Below, one piece after another: positions 10,404-20,317 of a DNA stretch of 64,000 bases. The position numbers and the translations under genes are program-made. The first letter of the stretch is position 1. Each line of letters opens with the position of its first letter. A model generated the notes under the pieces. It searched no databases. It was not told the DNA's origin and saw only the letters and a list, made by a program, of their open reading frames with translations. The stretch spans positions 2,114,056-2,178,055 of the forward strand of contig NC_036460.1 in NCBI RefSeq assembly GCF_002775205.1, given 5' to 3'. The stretch comes from Xiphophorus maculatus. Taxonomy: Eukaryota; Chordata; Actinopteri; Cyprinodontiformes; Poeciliidae.

Positions 10404-10800
10404 CAAACTGAAGCCTTTTTTTCTGGTTAGCCTTACTGATTAGAGGTTTTCTTATGGCTGCACAGCTGTTCAATCCCAACCCCTTGAGTTCCCTTCGCAT
10501 TGTGCGTGTGGAAATGCTTTTGCGTTCACAATTAAACATACTCCTGAGTTCTGCTGTTGTTTTTCTTCGATTTGATTTGACCAAACGTTTAAGTAATCGC
10601 CGATCACGATCATTCAGGATTTTTTTCCGACCACATTTCTTCCTGGAAGACGATGGTTCCCCACCATCCTTCCAGTTTTTAATGATGCGTTGGACAGTTC
10701 TTAACCCAATTCTAGTAGTTTCTGCAATCTCCTTAGATGTTTTCTCTGCTTGATGCATGCCAATGATTTGACCCTTCTTAAACAGACTAACGTTTTTTCC
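10404..10800 (-). pseudogene. Tc1 transposase, N-terminal DNA-binding part
   Basis: The minus strand reads GRGKNVSLFKKGQIIG, then MHQAEKTSKEIAETTRIGL and RTVQRIIKNWKDGGE. This is the paired-type double helix-turn-helix of Tc1 transposases with a GRKK linker. It ends KKRLQFA exactly at the LTR insertion point (10403), and the remaining protein resumes at 8709. No in-frame ATG is seen upstream of the GRGKN segment, so the original start is lost. Confidence 0.9.
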
Positions 10801-11007
10801 ACGACCACAGGATGTGTCTTTTGCCAGGGTTGTTTAAGAAATGAGGAGTTACTCATTGCATCAGCTGGGGTTAAATAACTTGTTGCCAGCTGAAAGATAA
10901 TCGCCTATGCAGTACTTATCCAATAGGAGGCTTGTACCTATTTGCTTAGTTAAATCCAGGTGGCGACTTTTTTTTGGCCAGGCAGTGTATTATTACATTA
11001 CGTGGGG

Positions 11008-11152
11008 TAAAAATATGACTTGACACACATCCTACTTTTTCAGGCAAACCCAGTTTCCATGGCAACCAGTAGACATCATGCACACGCTAGCTGGTTGCTA
11101 TGGAGACCGGGTTTGCCTTAAAAAGTAGGATCTGTGTCAAGTCATATTTTTA
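11008..11152. repeat. fold-back inverted repeat, about 62 bp arms
   Basis: The left arm 11008-11069 (starting TAAAAATATGACTTGACA) is the near-perfect reverse complement of 11091-11152, with a 21 bp loop. Both arms carry X-box-like motifs (TTTCCATGGCAAC and GTTGCTATGGAGAC). It lies 20 bp beyond the Tc1 element and resembles a small fold-back or MITE element. Confidence 0.85.
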
Positions 11153-11182
11153 TAAATGGACGGAAGGGATAGGGTTGGGGTT

Positions 11183-11210
11183 CGGGGTAAGGTTAGGGTT
11201 AGAGTTAGGG
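11183..11210 (+). repeat. short degenerate TTAGGG-like run
   Basis: GGTAAGGTTAGGGTTAGAGT followed by TAGGG contains a few telomere-like units. It is too short to be more than a local simple repeat. Confidence 0.5.
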
Positions 11211-11661
11211 CTCCTGAAGGATCCCATGCCCTCACACCGTGCACGGACACTCTCTGCTGGTGGTCACGCCCAAGGCCTACCTCTTGTTCAGACTTGTAGG
11301 GATCTGTGTGTCCAACCTAGGGATCCAAATCCTCTCAGCCGTTCTCCTCTGTGCTGAGGACCAGGTTGGGTTACATTTCAGCATGTAACCCAAAATTTCT
11401 TTCGAAAAATTTTATTGTTACTGTAAGCATTTAAAAAACATTACATTGTTGCAATTATCCAGAAATTTTTCAAGAAATTTACAGATTCATCACTTTAGGC
11501 TAAAAAGAGGCTAAGAACAAGAGTATAAAACAGAAAATCTCTGTGGGTTAAAAGTTGAGCAGGACCGGGGTGACTCCCTCCCAAGTCCGGAGCCGTCCCG
11601 ACCTTCCAGACAGCACTGGTGCTCAGAGGGGATCCCGCCCTGAAGCTCCTTCCCTCCTGCC

Positions 11662-12426
11662 TCACCCAGAGAGCCAGGCCGCCGCTGCTTGGACCTCTAC
11701 TCGTGGAGCGCCGGCTCCTTCGTCCACGGAGGCGCAGGCGATTCTTCTTGGTGGCTGTGTCCTTGGCGCGCCACCTGCAGCCCTTGATGTTGCTCTTGTT
11801 GCTGCTGCCATCCGGATCACAGCCACGGGGGGCATCTGCCTGCGCCTGCTCACCAGCAAGTTTCTGGAGGTCCAAATGGCGTCTTTGATGGTGGCTGGGG
11901 TGAGCCACATCTCAGCGAAGTCCTTTTAAGTCATTTTCAGCTGGCTCACCCCGTACAGCACTAGCTGTACATGAAGGACCTCCCTTGCTGGCAAGTGTGG
12001 GAATTGCAAGGAGCCGGCTTTCGCCCACAGGTCCACAGCAGCGCTGCACTCCCACAGCAGGGGCCTCACCGACTCCGGCGCGCCACAACCGGGTCGGGGG
12101 CAGATGGCCGTTGCAGACATGCCGCGGGAGTGCATGACGGCTCTGACCGGCAGGATCCCATGAGCCACCATCCATGACAGGTCCTGGAGTCTGTTTGGAA
12201 GGACGGGATGGCTCACGTTGCGCCAAACGGTGGAGGCGTCTCCGTACAGGAGGCCGCGCACTGGAGTCACTGGTTCCTTGTCCTGCACAACAGGAATAAT
12301 AAAATGATGATTAGTTAAAATCTTGTTCTCCTCTCCTTCCAGTCTAAAATGTTCTAAAAATTTCCGAATAAAAGCATATGCAAGAGAAAGGTTAAAAGCT
12401 ACTGGGGTTCTAAAATCTCTTATCAT
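11662..12426 (-). pseudogene. LINE ORF2, C-terminal region
   Basis: The frame at 11926-12426 reads IRDFRTPVAFNLSLAYAFIR, LQDLSWMVAHGILPVRAVMH, then CPRPGCGAPESVRPLLWEC. The last is a zinc-knuckle-like segment in which the usual His before LLWEC is replaced. This W..HG.LPVR pattern follows the reverse transcriptase in Tx1-like elements. The reading then shifts frame, continuing as AIWTSRNLLV (about 11860) into Arg/Ala-rich sequence. The copy is degenerate. Confidence 0.65.
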
Positions 12427-12452
12427 TTTTAATTTTCTGTTTCTTTTTCTGT

Positions 12453-12851
12453 CTAAAAAGTCATACCTGTCGTGTTTGTCATTAAAGCATAAATATTTAA
12501 GAGGTTAAAATCCTGTCCGTTAAAAGTCAGATTTGCTAAAAGTGCTCGTCCCTCTCTCACCACGGTGCTCCCCTTCACCAAGATGTGCGGGTTGTTTATT
12601 AAAATGGCCACGCCGTCATTTTTATTTTCATTGGAGCCGCTCCATATAGACGGCCGTGGCCACAAGTCCTGCCACCGGGTGTAAGTCTTTAAAAACGGGA
12701 GTGAACATTCTTGTAGTAAAAACACATCTGACTGTACGGAGGTTAAAAAGGATAAAACACTCTGGGCTCTAACTCGCGACTTCACACTTCTAACATTTAT
12801 GGTTGAGAAGGTGAGAGTCATGAGTATGATGGCTAAAATCAAGTACGACAT
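12453..12851 (-). pseudogene. LINE ORF2, start of endonuclease domain
   Basis: It begins with ATG and reads TLTFSTINVRSVKSR (motif with catalytic-site Asn) and then VFLLQECSLP (the Glu motif), as in apurinic-like LINE endonucleases. It continues to LNIYA. Nearby, in a shifted frame, NDKHDRYDFLD follows and is joined directly to the C-terminal segment, marking the internal deletion near 12450-12480. No catalytic His/Asp half is present. Confidence 0.7.
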
Positions 12852-12927
12852 TTTAAAGGATTAAAACAAGATAATACTAAGTTCAAACCATGTTAAAAAA
12901 CGGGCGGTCATTAAAACAACAGCGGGT

Positions 12928-14193
12928 TCAGAGACTGTCCTGTGAACAGAGCTCCTTCCCACATGGTGGTGCAGGTCGGGTTGGAGCTCCATTCCCCCTT
13001 CGGGCTCTCGGTGTCGGCCGTCTTTCTAAAGCCGTTACCTTGTTTGGGTCCTCCGGGGTTGATTGGTGAGCAAAGTGTAGGAACGAGACCTCATTGGATG
13101 AGCCAGCGAGGAAGGCTCTGGATTCCTCTCCGAAAGAACCGAAGAGTTCCTCCAGCCTTCCTCTCTTCCCTACCTTGGGGGTAAGGTCGGGAGGTGACTC
13201 AGATGCCGGCCTCTTAGCCAGCTGGGCGTCGGGGAGGGGGGCATCATCGCTGCTGTCCGTCTGTTCTTCCTCAGAGTCCGAGCTAGCTCCGCCTTCGGTT
13301 AGCATCTCCCCCCCCCTCACTGGATGTTTCGGTCTGGGGGGGGGCTTCCTTCCCCTCCCCGCACTCTCCTCTCCTCCAATCAGAGGACCTGGCGGGAGAT
13401 TTGAATTTTCCGACCCAGCTGCGTCCACTTGCTCATTAGCCGTTTCCGTTAGCGTCTCTTTTCCTTTTTTCAGTTTATTTGCAAACGATTTTGGACAGTC
13501 TCTGAACAAATGATCTTGTCCACCACACAAATTACATTTCCGCCCGTTCGTACATTCATCAAAAGTGTGTCCCACTTCTCGACATTTACCACAGAATACT
13601 TTTTCACAAGTTTCGGCCAGATGACCATGCTCGCCGCACTTCCGGCACAGTTTGGGTTGGCCTTGATAGTGAATGTAGCCTCTGTTCTCCCCCAGGACTA
13701 TCATTGAGGGGAGATGCTTCAGGCCCTGGAAGCCTTGGGGGTCTTCCCATTGTTTAATGGGGACCCGCCAAGCACAGTTCCAGATGCCGTCCACATCCCG
13801 CACCTTCATAGCCTGGCCTCTCACAGTGCAGTATCTACCCAGCCACATACAGATGTCTTCAGCACTGACAGTCTCATTGAACATCCTGACAATCACCGTT
13901 TTCAGGGAGTTGTCAGTCAGTTTCTCGACGTCAAATACTGAAAACTGGGTCTTAGCATTTTCAAACCGTGTCCAAAATTCTTTGAGAAGTGCGGCAGAGC
14001 AAAAACTTACATCATATCCCTTATTGAAAGGCAGGGTAAGGATACAATTCAGGTAATCTGGCCGAAACTTCAGCACCTGTTGAATTAGCTTCCTGGAAAA
14101 GTCCAATCTCGTTACTCTATTTTCTTCTTCTTTTTCCTTAAATAGAAATCGAACACTGTGGTGCCTCCGCATGCCGGCATGGCTAGCCGCCAT
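12928..14193 (-). CDS. LINE ORF1 (gag-like, three CCHC zinc knuckles)
   Basis: An open frame of 421 residues starts MAASHAGMRRHHSVRF. Residues about 30-170 form a gag-like or RRM-like region (NCILTLPFNKGYDVSF; VIVRMFNETVSAEDI). Three consecutive knuckles follow at about 185-240: CRKCGEHGHLAETC, CGKCREVGHTFDEC and CNLCGGQDHLFRDC. An acidic Ser/Pro-rich tail ends the protein. It would bind element RNA as a nucleic-acid chaperone. The frame is intact although ORF2 is broken. Confidence 0.8.
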   Translation of the reverse strand: MAASHAGMRRHHSVRFLFKEKEEENRVTRLDFSRKLIQQVLKFRPDYLNCILTLPFNKGYDVSFCSAALLKEFWTRFENAKTQFSVFDVEKLTDNSLKTVIVRMFNETVSAEDICMWLGRYCTVRGQAMKVRDVDGIWNCAWRVPIKQWEDPQGFQGLKHLPSMIVLGENRGYIHYQGQPKLCRKCGEHGHLAETCEKVFCGKCREVGHTFDECTNGRKCNLCGGQDHLFRDCPKSFANKLKKGKETLTETANEQVDAAGSENSNLPPGPLIGGEESAGRGRKPPPRPKHPVRGGEMLTEGGASSDSEEEQTDSSDDAPLPDAQLAKRPASESPPDLTPKVGKRGRLEELFGSFGEESRAFLAGSSNEVSFLHFAHQSTPEDPNKVTALERRPTPRARRGNGAPTRPAPPCGKELCSQDSL

Positions 14194-14408
14194 GGTGGAG
14201 GCACCACCAGTTAAAGGTTTAAAACCTTTACTAAAACCAATAAATAGTTAAGAACCACCAATAAATACAAATAAAAGGTAAAAGATATTTTCCACTACTT
14301 AGTGGTCAATATCTCAACCGGGGACAAAATTTACTGAACCTCTAAATCAGTGGTAACAGCCAAGTCACAAAGACTACCGCTATCACCACCCAAAGGAGGG
14401 GACCGCTG

Positions 14409-14430
14409 TCTGAGCCAAAAGGCCGAGAAG
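14409..14430 (-). ncRNA. fragment of U2 snRNA 5' end fused to the LINE
   Basis: The minus strand reads CTTCTCGGCCTTTTGGCTCA plus GA, matching nucleotides near the 5' end of vertebrate U2 snRNA at 21 of 22 positions. The match stops where the LINE leader begins. It is too short to be a U2 gene. It fits a Tx1-clade LINE that targets U2 genes (Keno-like, known from zebrafish) and carried a piece of its target. Confidence 0.6.
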
Positions 14431-15636
14431 ATAAATACAGTTTTTAGACTTGGGGTTTCCAGAAATGGTCTCATTTGTAAATTGTGTTGTCAAATTTGCT
14501 TTGTACCCAGTGCAGCTGTTTAAAGAATCCACCCTGACCTTTGACCCATGGTTTGTCCATGGTCCTTACTATGTTATTATAAGTTGGGTTAGATGTCAGA
14601 AGATGTAAGTAAATCTCGGTGAGACGGAGTATTTAAGAAAAAACCCAAATTCACTGATTGAATTGTTGATTGATAGCAGCATATATTTGGATTTGTGCAA
14701 CAAACACAAAAAGAAAAAAACTATATGAAACCTAAAAGGCCCTTCAGTTTGATAAATATTTACACAAACCATCGATCAATAAATCGATAGAAATCCAAGG
14801 GCACACATCAAAACATCAAATCTAAATAAATAATATGAATTGTGTTAACTATTTTAATACAGACTGATGGTTTACATTGTTGCAGCCGATTTGTTGACTT
14901 CAAGTTTTCGTTTCAGACAATGCTTTGAGTCAAAACAACCTTCATTATAAAACAGGTTATTAGATGAAAGAAGGGCATTAATAATTGCATAGTTATAAAT
15001 TATAAATCTATATACTGTGTCACATAAAAATAGTTCCTCTCATTTAAATTATTTCTAGTCAAATGAGCCCAAAAAACATTAATTTCAAGCCTGCAGTTGT
15101 TGTCAGATGTTTACACTCATCAGAGACATATTTATTTATTAATTCATTTATATTTTGTTTTGTATTTTTAATTTCTTTATTTATTTTAATGTATTTACTG
15201 TTGTTTATTTAGTTATTTGGGTTTTTTTGTCTTACTTGCACTAGTAACTCTTAAATATTCATACATTTATAGTTTTTCAATATTTATTCTATAATAATTT
15301 TTCTGTTAATTTTTTTATTTTAATGATTTACAGTGAACTTTGGTATTTGTCCCTCTAAAACACTTTAGTTACATATTTTAACTACATTAATACACACAGT
15401 GGAAACTGTTAGCGCAGAAGCTAGCATCTGCACTTTTCCTTATTTTTGCTCTTTTGGGTTCAGCCAATCAGCAATAAGGAAAATAAATACTCCTCCTTAA
15501 TTGGCTGATTTGCATATTTTCATTTTCTGAAATTATATCTTAGGTCAAGCAAACCTTTTAAAAGCGAACAAATGGATGGAGAAAACTGTCACCTGTGTGA
15601 ATCAGTTGGAGAAACCGTTTTGTTGTCGTTTCCCAG
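14431..15636. other. AT-rich spacer; CCAAT and octamer motifs near its end
   Basis: Mostly AT-rich and without ORFs. At 15455-15515 there are CCAAT boxes on both strands (GCCAATC; ATTGGC) and an ATTTGCAT octamer, with a TTTTAAAA box near 15556. The set looks promoter-like, but no transcript start can be assigned. Confidence 0.35.
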
Positions 15637-16983
15637 AGAGCGACTCTGCCGCGCTGGCTGAGGACGAAGCTGCAGTCCGGAGCATCAGAGGTGGCCTGCG
15701 TCAGGAACGACCAGGTCGACGCTCGGAGATTCGTCAGGTGAATGTTGGTGGATTTTTCTGGACCAGTCAGTAAAATGAAAACAACACAAACCCACTCACA
15801 GCAGGACTCGTCATTTTTGTATCTGAATATTGCAGGCATGAAAATTAAGAGTTCTGTATGAACTAGAATTGGCAGCCATGATGAAACTAATTTTCTTTAA
15901 AGGTGACCTTTTATGCTTCTTTGAACAGGTTAGGATCCGTCTACTGGGTTCAGAAACATATTCGTTACATTTTTTTACACAAAATCATTCTTAAATCACC
16001 AGGTTTTAGTCTGGAGCTCCTTTTAGAATGAGCTGTTTTAGGGCCTCTGTCGCTTTAAATCCACGCCCCCAAACTCAACGTTTACACTCGCACATGAAAA
16101 TGGCTGACAACAGATTTGCAATTATACAATCCTACATCTTTGAAAAGCAGAAGTGGAGCCTCCTGCACTGGGATGCAGAAACACAGCAAGTGGTTCCTGG
16201 ATGGTAAATCAACAGCAAAACTCTTGTCTTTTCCAGCAGCCATTGTACAGCGGCGAAACCAGCCAACCAAATCTGCTGGAGCTCAGCTTGTGTTGCTAGG
16301 TAACAGGCTGGGGTTGGCTGTGGTTGCTAGGTAACGGGCAGTGCCTGCTGATTTGTGACGTTACATTAGGAGGTTTTTAAAACGGCTCATTTTCCACCGT
16401 TTCAGTGCGACAGTAAGTCGGGTCAAAAACATCCAGCGCGTTTTTTTCTTCTTTCCTAAAAACAGATTTGGATTCAGCCATGAACCAAACTTTCTCCAAC
16501 AAAGTTTCTGTTTAAGTTGCTGGAAATAAAGCAACTTTTTCAAAACCAACAAAATAGAAAACTTTCAATAAATATAAGGGAAATGTCAGCGACATTTTAG
16601 GATTTAAAGTAATTTGTTCTTTTCTTTGTTTTATTGAAACCTTGAATGTTTTAATTTATCACTAAGCACGTAAAAAAAAAAAACGTTTCACAGCAAAATT
16701 ATTTTGCATTTTCGGTTGTTTGACCATCATAGTGATTTTATTTTTATCTTTTCTAGTGTTTATTAGAATATAGAATAGAATAGAATAACTTTATTCATCC
16801 CAGCAGGGAAATCATTTAATTATATTCCATGAACTTTGCAGCATTTTGGTGGGAACAGGAGATTTTCTCTGGCGTTGACGTTTCGTCTCTTTCAGAGTGA
16901 CAGAAATGAACTGGAATAAATGGCGACCGGATCTCGGCGTTAAGCTGAAGGAAGAACCCGCAGATCAGCTGACGACCGCATGA
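15637..16983 (+). CDS. possible last two coding exons of an unidentified gene
   Basis: Exon A (15637-15737) lies between TCGTTTCCCAG and a GTGAAT donor. It is open in one frame (RATLPRWLRTKLQSGASE ... DQVDARRFV) and ends in phase 2. Exon B starts at 16896 after CGTCTCTTTCAG, accepts the same phase and reads VTEMNWNKWRPDLGVKLKEE, PADQLTTA and TGA (16981-16983). Phase agreement and good splice sites favour a real plus-strand gene. No further exons were found to the left, and I recognise no family. TRAF4, the human neighbour here, does not match from memory. Confidence 0.3.
15900..16420. repeat. interspersed repeat with paired X-box motifs
   Basis: The stretch from AAAGGTGACCTTTTATGC to AACGGCTCATTTTCC has the look of a dispersed fish repeat. 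It lies in the intron of the putative gene above. GTTGCTAGGTAAC occurs twice (16292-16304 and 16323-16335), each close to the RFX-binding X-box. Confidence 0.35.
16762..16815 (+). repeat. (TAGAA)n plus LINE or SINE tail
   Basis: TAGAATAGAATAGAATAAC is followed by TTTATTCATCCCAGCAGGG and AAATCATTT. This TTTATTCATCCC tail next to a pentanucleotide run is a common 3' end of fish retroposons, here in reverse orientation. Confidence 0.5.
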
Positions 16984-16999
16984 ACCCAGGAGGAAACGT

Positions 17000-18470
17000 C
17001 TGGTAAAGAAACTCTGGTGTACCTTCACTGCTGTTTCCTGTTGCTTGAAATTCACTAAAATGTACAAACTGACTGTTGGAACATAAATGTGCTTCTCCAG
17101 AGGATTCGCTCCAGACAGGAAGACGTTCTCTAACTCAAACTCTCTTATTTTTATTTCTCAAACACATTTCTCATAACTCAACAAAATTCTTCTTTGTCTT
17201 AAGAAACTTTATTACAGGCACATTTAATCACATCTTTAAAACCATGAATATATTTCCAGAAATTTTCAAGTTAATATCTTGTAAAAGTTAATGTATGTGT
17301 TTCTTCTGTTACCTGTTTATTTAGACATTAACTGTGAAACTGATCAAAATGCCAAGTTAAAACATTTAAACAACACGACTCTACGCAGACACCTCATGTG
17401 GAAGGGAAGCTTTTCTACTGATGATTAAAATCTGATTTGATTTTATTAAATAACATTTAGATTTAACAATATAAGTCAGTATATTTATATCTAGTAAAAA
17501 ACGCAAACTGCTAAACAGATTTTAAAAAAACTCTGACTCAGGCAGCATTAAGTTGGTTTGAAGAATCTAAAGTTTTTCACAATAAAAGTCATTAATAAAA
17601 GCTTTGTGTTATTTATAAATTTAATTTCTGTGCAAATTATTTCACTTTATTTTCTTAATGATAGGCAAAGCTGGAAAATTTTGTATCAAATGTGAAAAAT
17701 TTGACATTTGAAATTCAAATTTTCAGTTTGTTTTTCTAGGAAATTTTAGATTTTTGTCAGAAATCTCTTTCTAGCAAATTTTTGACTTTAAAAAACATTT
17801 TTTAATGTCAGAAATTAATTTCAGAATAAATTACAAAAATCAGCACATTAAAACGTGAATTATGTAATTCTCTGTTCTGCCTGTAAATCTCAGTGTTCAA
17901 AACGTTTTGGTCGATAAGCTCTAGAGGACTCTAGAAAAACAAACATTACAAAAGTTTCAGAAAAACTATTTGAGACCCCAACAAATAAATACATTACTTC
18001 AGCACTGCTAATCCACCTCATTTGCTTTTGCAGCTCTTTAAATCTGTGCAGTCGTACTGTTAGAGGGATGTTGGAGTAGGGGATAAGATGCTTGCCTGTT
18101 ACGATGGAAGGAAGAGATGATTTGATCTTCTTTCTCTCTCTGCTCTGCGTCTATGAAGCCTCATTTTCAGCTCCCCTGGGCTTTGGGGTCATAGTTCAGG
18201 TTTTACTGCAACTTTTGCAGTAATCTACTGCGAAAACAAGGCCTTGTTTCCATGGTTACACATCTTAACTGTTTGAAGGTAAAAGAAAAGTAGTTAGAAT
18301 CTTCCAGCTGAACAACATCCAGAACCAGAGGGAATAATTATCCAAATCCGGACCGAAAACATTACAAATGAACAGAAATCAAACATGGCGCCACCTTCTG
18401 TTCCAAACGCACAGAAATCTGAAAACGTTCATAATAAAGACGCACCAATCGCTAAAGCTTTGTGTTTGCA
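17000..18470. other. non-coding, repeat-containing
   Basis: AT-rich with no gene seen. 17995-18055 is a diverged reverse-strand copy of the repeat into which the L1 at 29097-30005 inserted; both share GCAAAAGCAAATGAGGTGGA. Confidence 0.45.
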
Positions 18471-18473
18471 AAC

Positions 18474-18479
18474 TTTATT
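18474..18479 (-). terminator. possible fam222b poly(A) signal
   Basis: TTTATT on the plus strand gives AATAAA on the minus strand in a clean context (CCAAAATAAAGTTTGC). It would imply a 3' UTR of about 6 kb for fam222b, which is long but not unusual. No other support is available. Confidence 0.25.
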
Positions 18480-19060
18480 TTGGTTAGGGGGGGAATGTTT
18501 GTGCAAGACATTAGAGTTCCTGAAGGTTAGGCAAAACTGGAAATATCACATTTTCACACAGTAGACAGAAAGGCCCCTCCACCAGCGGTCAGAACATTTT
18601 GGTTCTCACAACCCACAACAGCTGGATCAGAGCAATAAGAAACCTAGAGTGACTGCTGGGTTCCTCTGGCCCCCTTCACCGGAATGTGCTTCAGTAGACG
18701 AGTCTTAGAGTGCAAACAGACGTGTACCGATCTCCCTCTGGACCTCGAGCAGAACCAGGAAACACAAAGCTCTGGTTCAGTGGCGGTTCTGGCAAACCCA
18801 ACCAATTAAAACCCAGGAAATGATTCCTGATTTGCACAAACCAGGTGAAGTAACGTCTGCAATGTCAACAATCCAAAGCAACAGAATACCTGCTTAGACA
18901 ACAAATTACATCCATTAGTTCCAATAAATCTGACGCCCCTTTTCGAATGTAGCCCTGGGCTTTCGCCAAAACGACCCGTTCACTCTAGATTTTCTTATGC
19001 TCAGTTCACATCTTTGATTTTTACTTCACAAGATTCTCTGAAAGCAACAGAACAAAGGCA

Positions 19061-19540
19061 GCAGCAGCAGCAGCAGCAGCTCTTCTTTACGTCACCAGAT
19101 TGTTACTGTTAGAAGACCAAGCTAGCTGCTAGATGTTAGCACGGACTGCTAGGATGGACTAGTAGCACCTAGCTGCTGCTTTTGTCTGGCCAGTAGCTTG
19201 TCCACATTAGCAGCTAACTGCTAAAGTGGCTAGCTGCTTCTCTTGTCCATACTAGTAAAAGTATCTCGTCCATACTAGTAGCAGCTAATCTCTTACCGCT
19301 AGTGGCTAGCTGCTTCTCTTGTGCATATTAGCAGCTACTAGCCACTAGCCGTTGTTTCTCGTCCACACTAGAACTAGTAGTTTGTCCATTCTAGTAGCAG
19401 CTAATCACTAAATACTAGTGGCTAGCTGCTTCTCTTGTCATTACTAGTAGCTATTAGCTGCTACTTGTCCATTTAAGTACTAGTAGCCGATCCATACTAG
19501 TAGCAGTTAACTGCTAACAGTTAGCCGCTAGCTGCTGGCC
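19061..19540. repeat. GCA run and degenerate TAGC/CTAGTAG minisatellite
   Basis: A (GCA)n run at 19061-19081 is followed by about 430 bp of irregular copies of GTGGCTAGCTGCTTCTCTTG (19227, 19302, 19421) with CATACTAGTAGCAGCTAA-type spacers. Units vary in length. The array may lie in the fam222b 3' UTR. Confidence 0.7.
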
Positions 19541-19727
19541 GCTCAGAGAGAGAGGGACACCTGGTCACTTTGGTCGGCGAGTCAGCAGCAATCGCTTGAC
19601 GCCCCACAGCGTCGAGTCGTGGCTTCAGGATTTGGGTCCGTCACACAGTATCAGTAGTTACAATAAGTAGCTTGGTCCCCCCAAGAAACAGACACACATT
19701 AGATTCACTTTGTGCACACCTGTGCAG

Positions 19728-19772
19728 GTACCCACACACACGCCCATCCATGCACACCCACACACACACACT
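19728..19772 (+). repeat. (CA)n-rich microsatellite
   Basis: An interrupted CACACA run. Confidence 0.8.
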
Positions 19773-20317
19773 TGTCCATACTAAGCCCAGTGGAGGCACT
19801 TCATATGAAACTGTAGAACCTGACTTCAACGGGCTGCACTGAGGCGGTTCAGAACCAGAGGCGGCTCGGTCCGACGGTTTAGTGTTTGAGCTCGTCTGAT
19901 TGGCTGTTGGGGGGGGAAACCCAAACGTGAAACTTAATCCTGGTTAGTGTGGCGGGTTCAGCGCCTCCGAGTGTCCGTTCACCCGACCGGAGCGGTTTTC
20001 TCCCCTCCACTGGTGCAGCCCAAATCATGTTACTATTTATAGACACACACCGGATCAGTGTGCTGATTAAATTCAATAGCAGCTTAAAGGGACAGGCACA
20101 TCAAAAACGAAAGCCAGGGAAGCAGAAATTAACTCCCGTCAAGTATAAAGACCCTAAACCCGACTCCTGGTCGCTTCGCTCCTGCACCGCATCAGAAATG
20201 CCAGGAATGAACTAAATATAAAATTATATAAGAAATTTTCTGCTGTTTTTTTAAATTAAATCTCCACAAAGTTTTTAACAACCAGCAGAAATATATGAAC
20301 CAACTGGAATCGACTGC

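Larger units (their letters stand above)
8036..10987 (-). mobile_element. Tc1/mariner transposon (DD36E type), split by an LTR insertion
   Basis: The ends are inverted repeats starting CACTGCCTGGCCAAAA and ending TTTTGGCCAGGCAGTG, flanked by TA on both sides (8034-8035 and 10988-10989), the hallmark Tc1/mariner target. Without the inserted 1,686 bp and its 4 bp duplication the element would be 1,262 bp, a normal size. The transposase runs on the minus strand in two fragments, described separately. Confidence 0.95.
11390..14408 (-). mobile_element. Tx1/L1-clade non-LTR retrotransposon, internally deleted
   Basis: Read on the minus strand, a ~215 bp 5' leader is followed by ORF1 with three CCHC knuckles (12928-14193). 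Next come the start of an apurinic-type endonuclease (12453-12851) and a C-terminal ORF2 segment (about 11600-12426). The reverse transcriptase and the rest of the endonuclease are missing. Three knuckles in ORF1 plus this ORF2 layout fit the Tx1 clade, and U2 snRNA sequence abuts the 5' end. The 3' boundary near 11390 is approximate, and no target duplication was found. Confidence 0.75.

Noticed and set aside
11183-11210. Interstitial telomere
   Set aside because: Only three or four imperfect TTAGGG-like units; too short to claim a telomeric origin.
14409-14430. A functional U2 snRNA gene
   Set aside because: Only about 22 of roughly 190 bases match, and there is no Sm site or U2 3' domain.
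15558-15839. A 93-codon minus-strand ORF
   Set aside because: The plus-strand exon model here has better splice sites and matching phase; the minus frame has no recognisable features.
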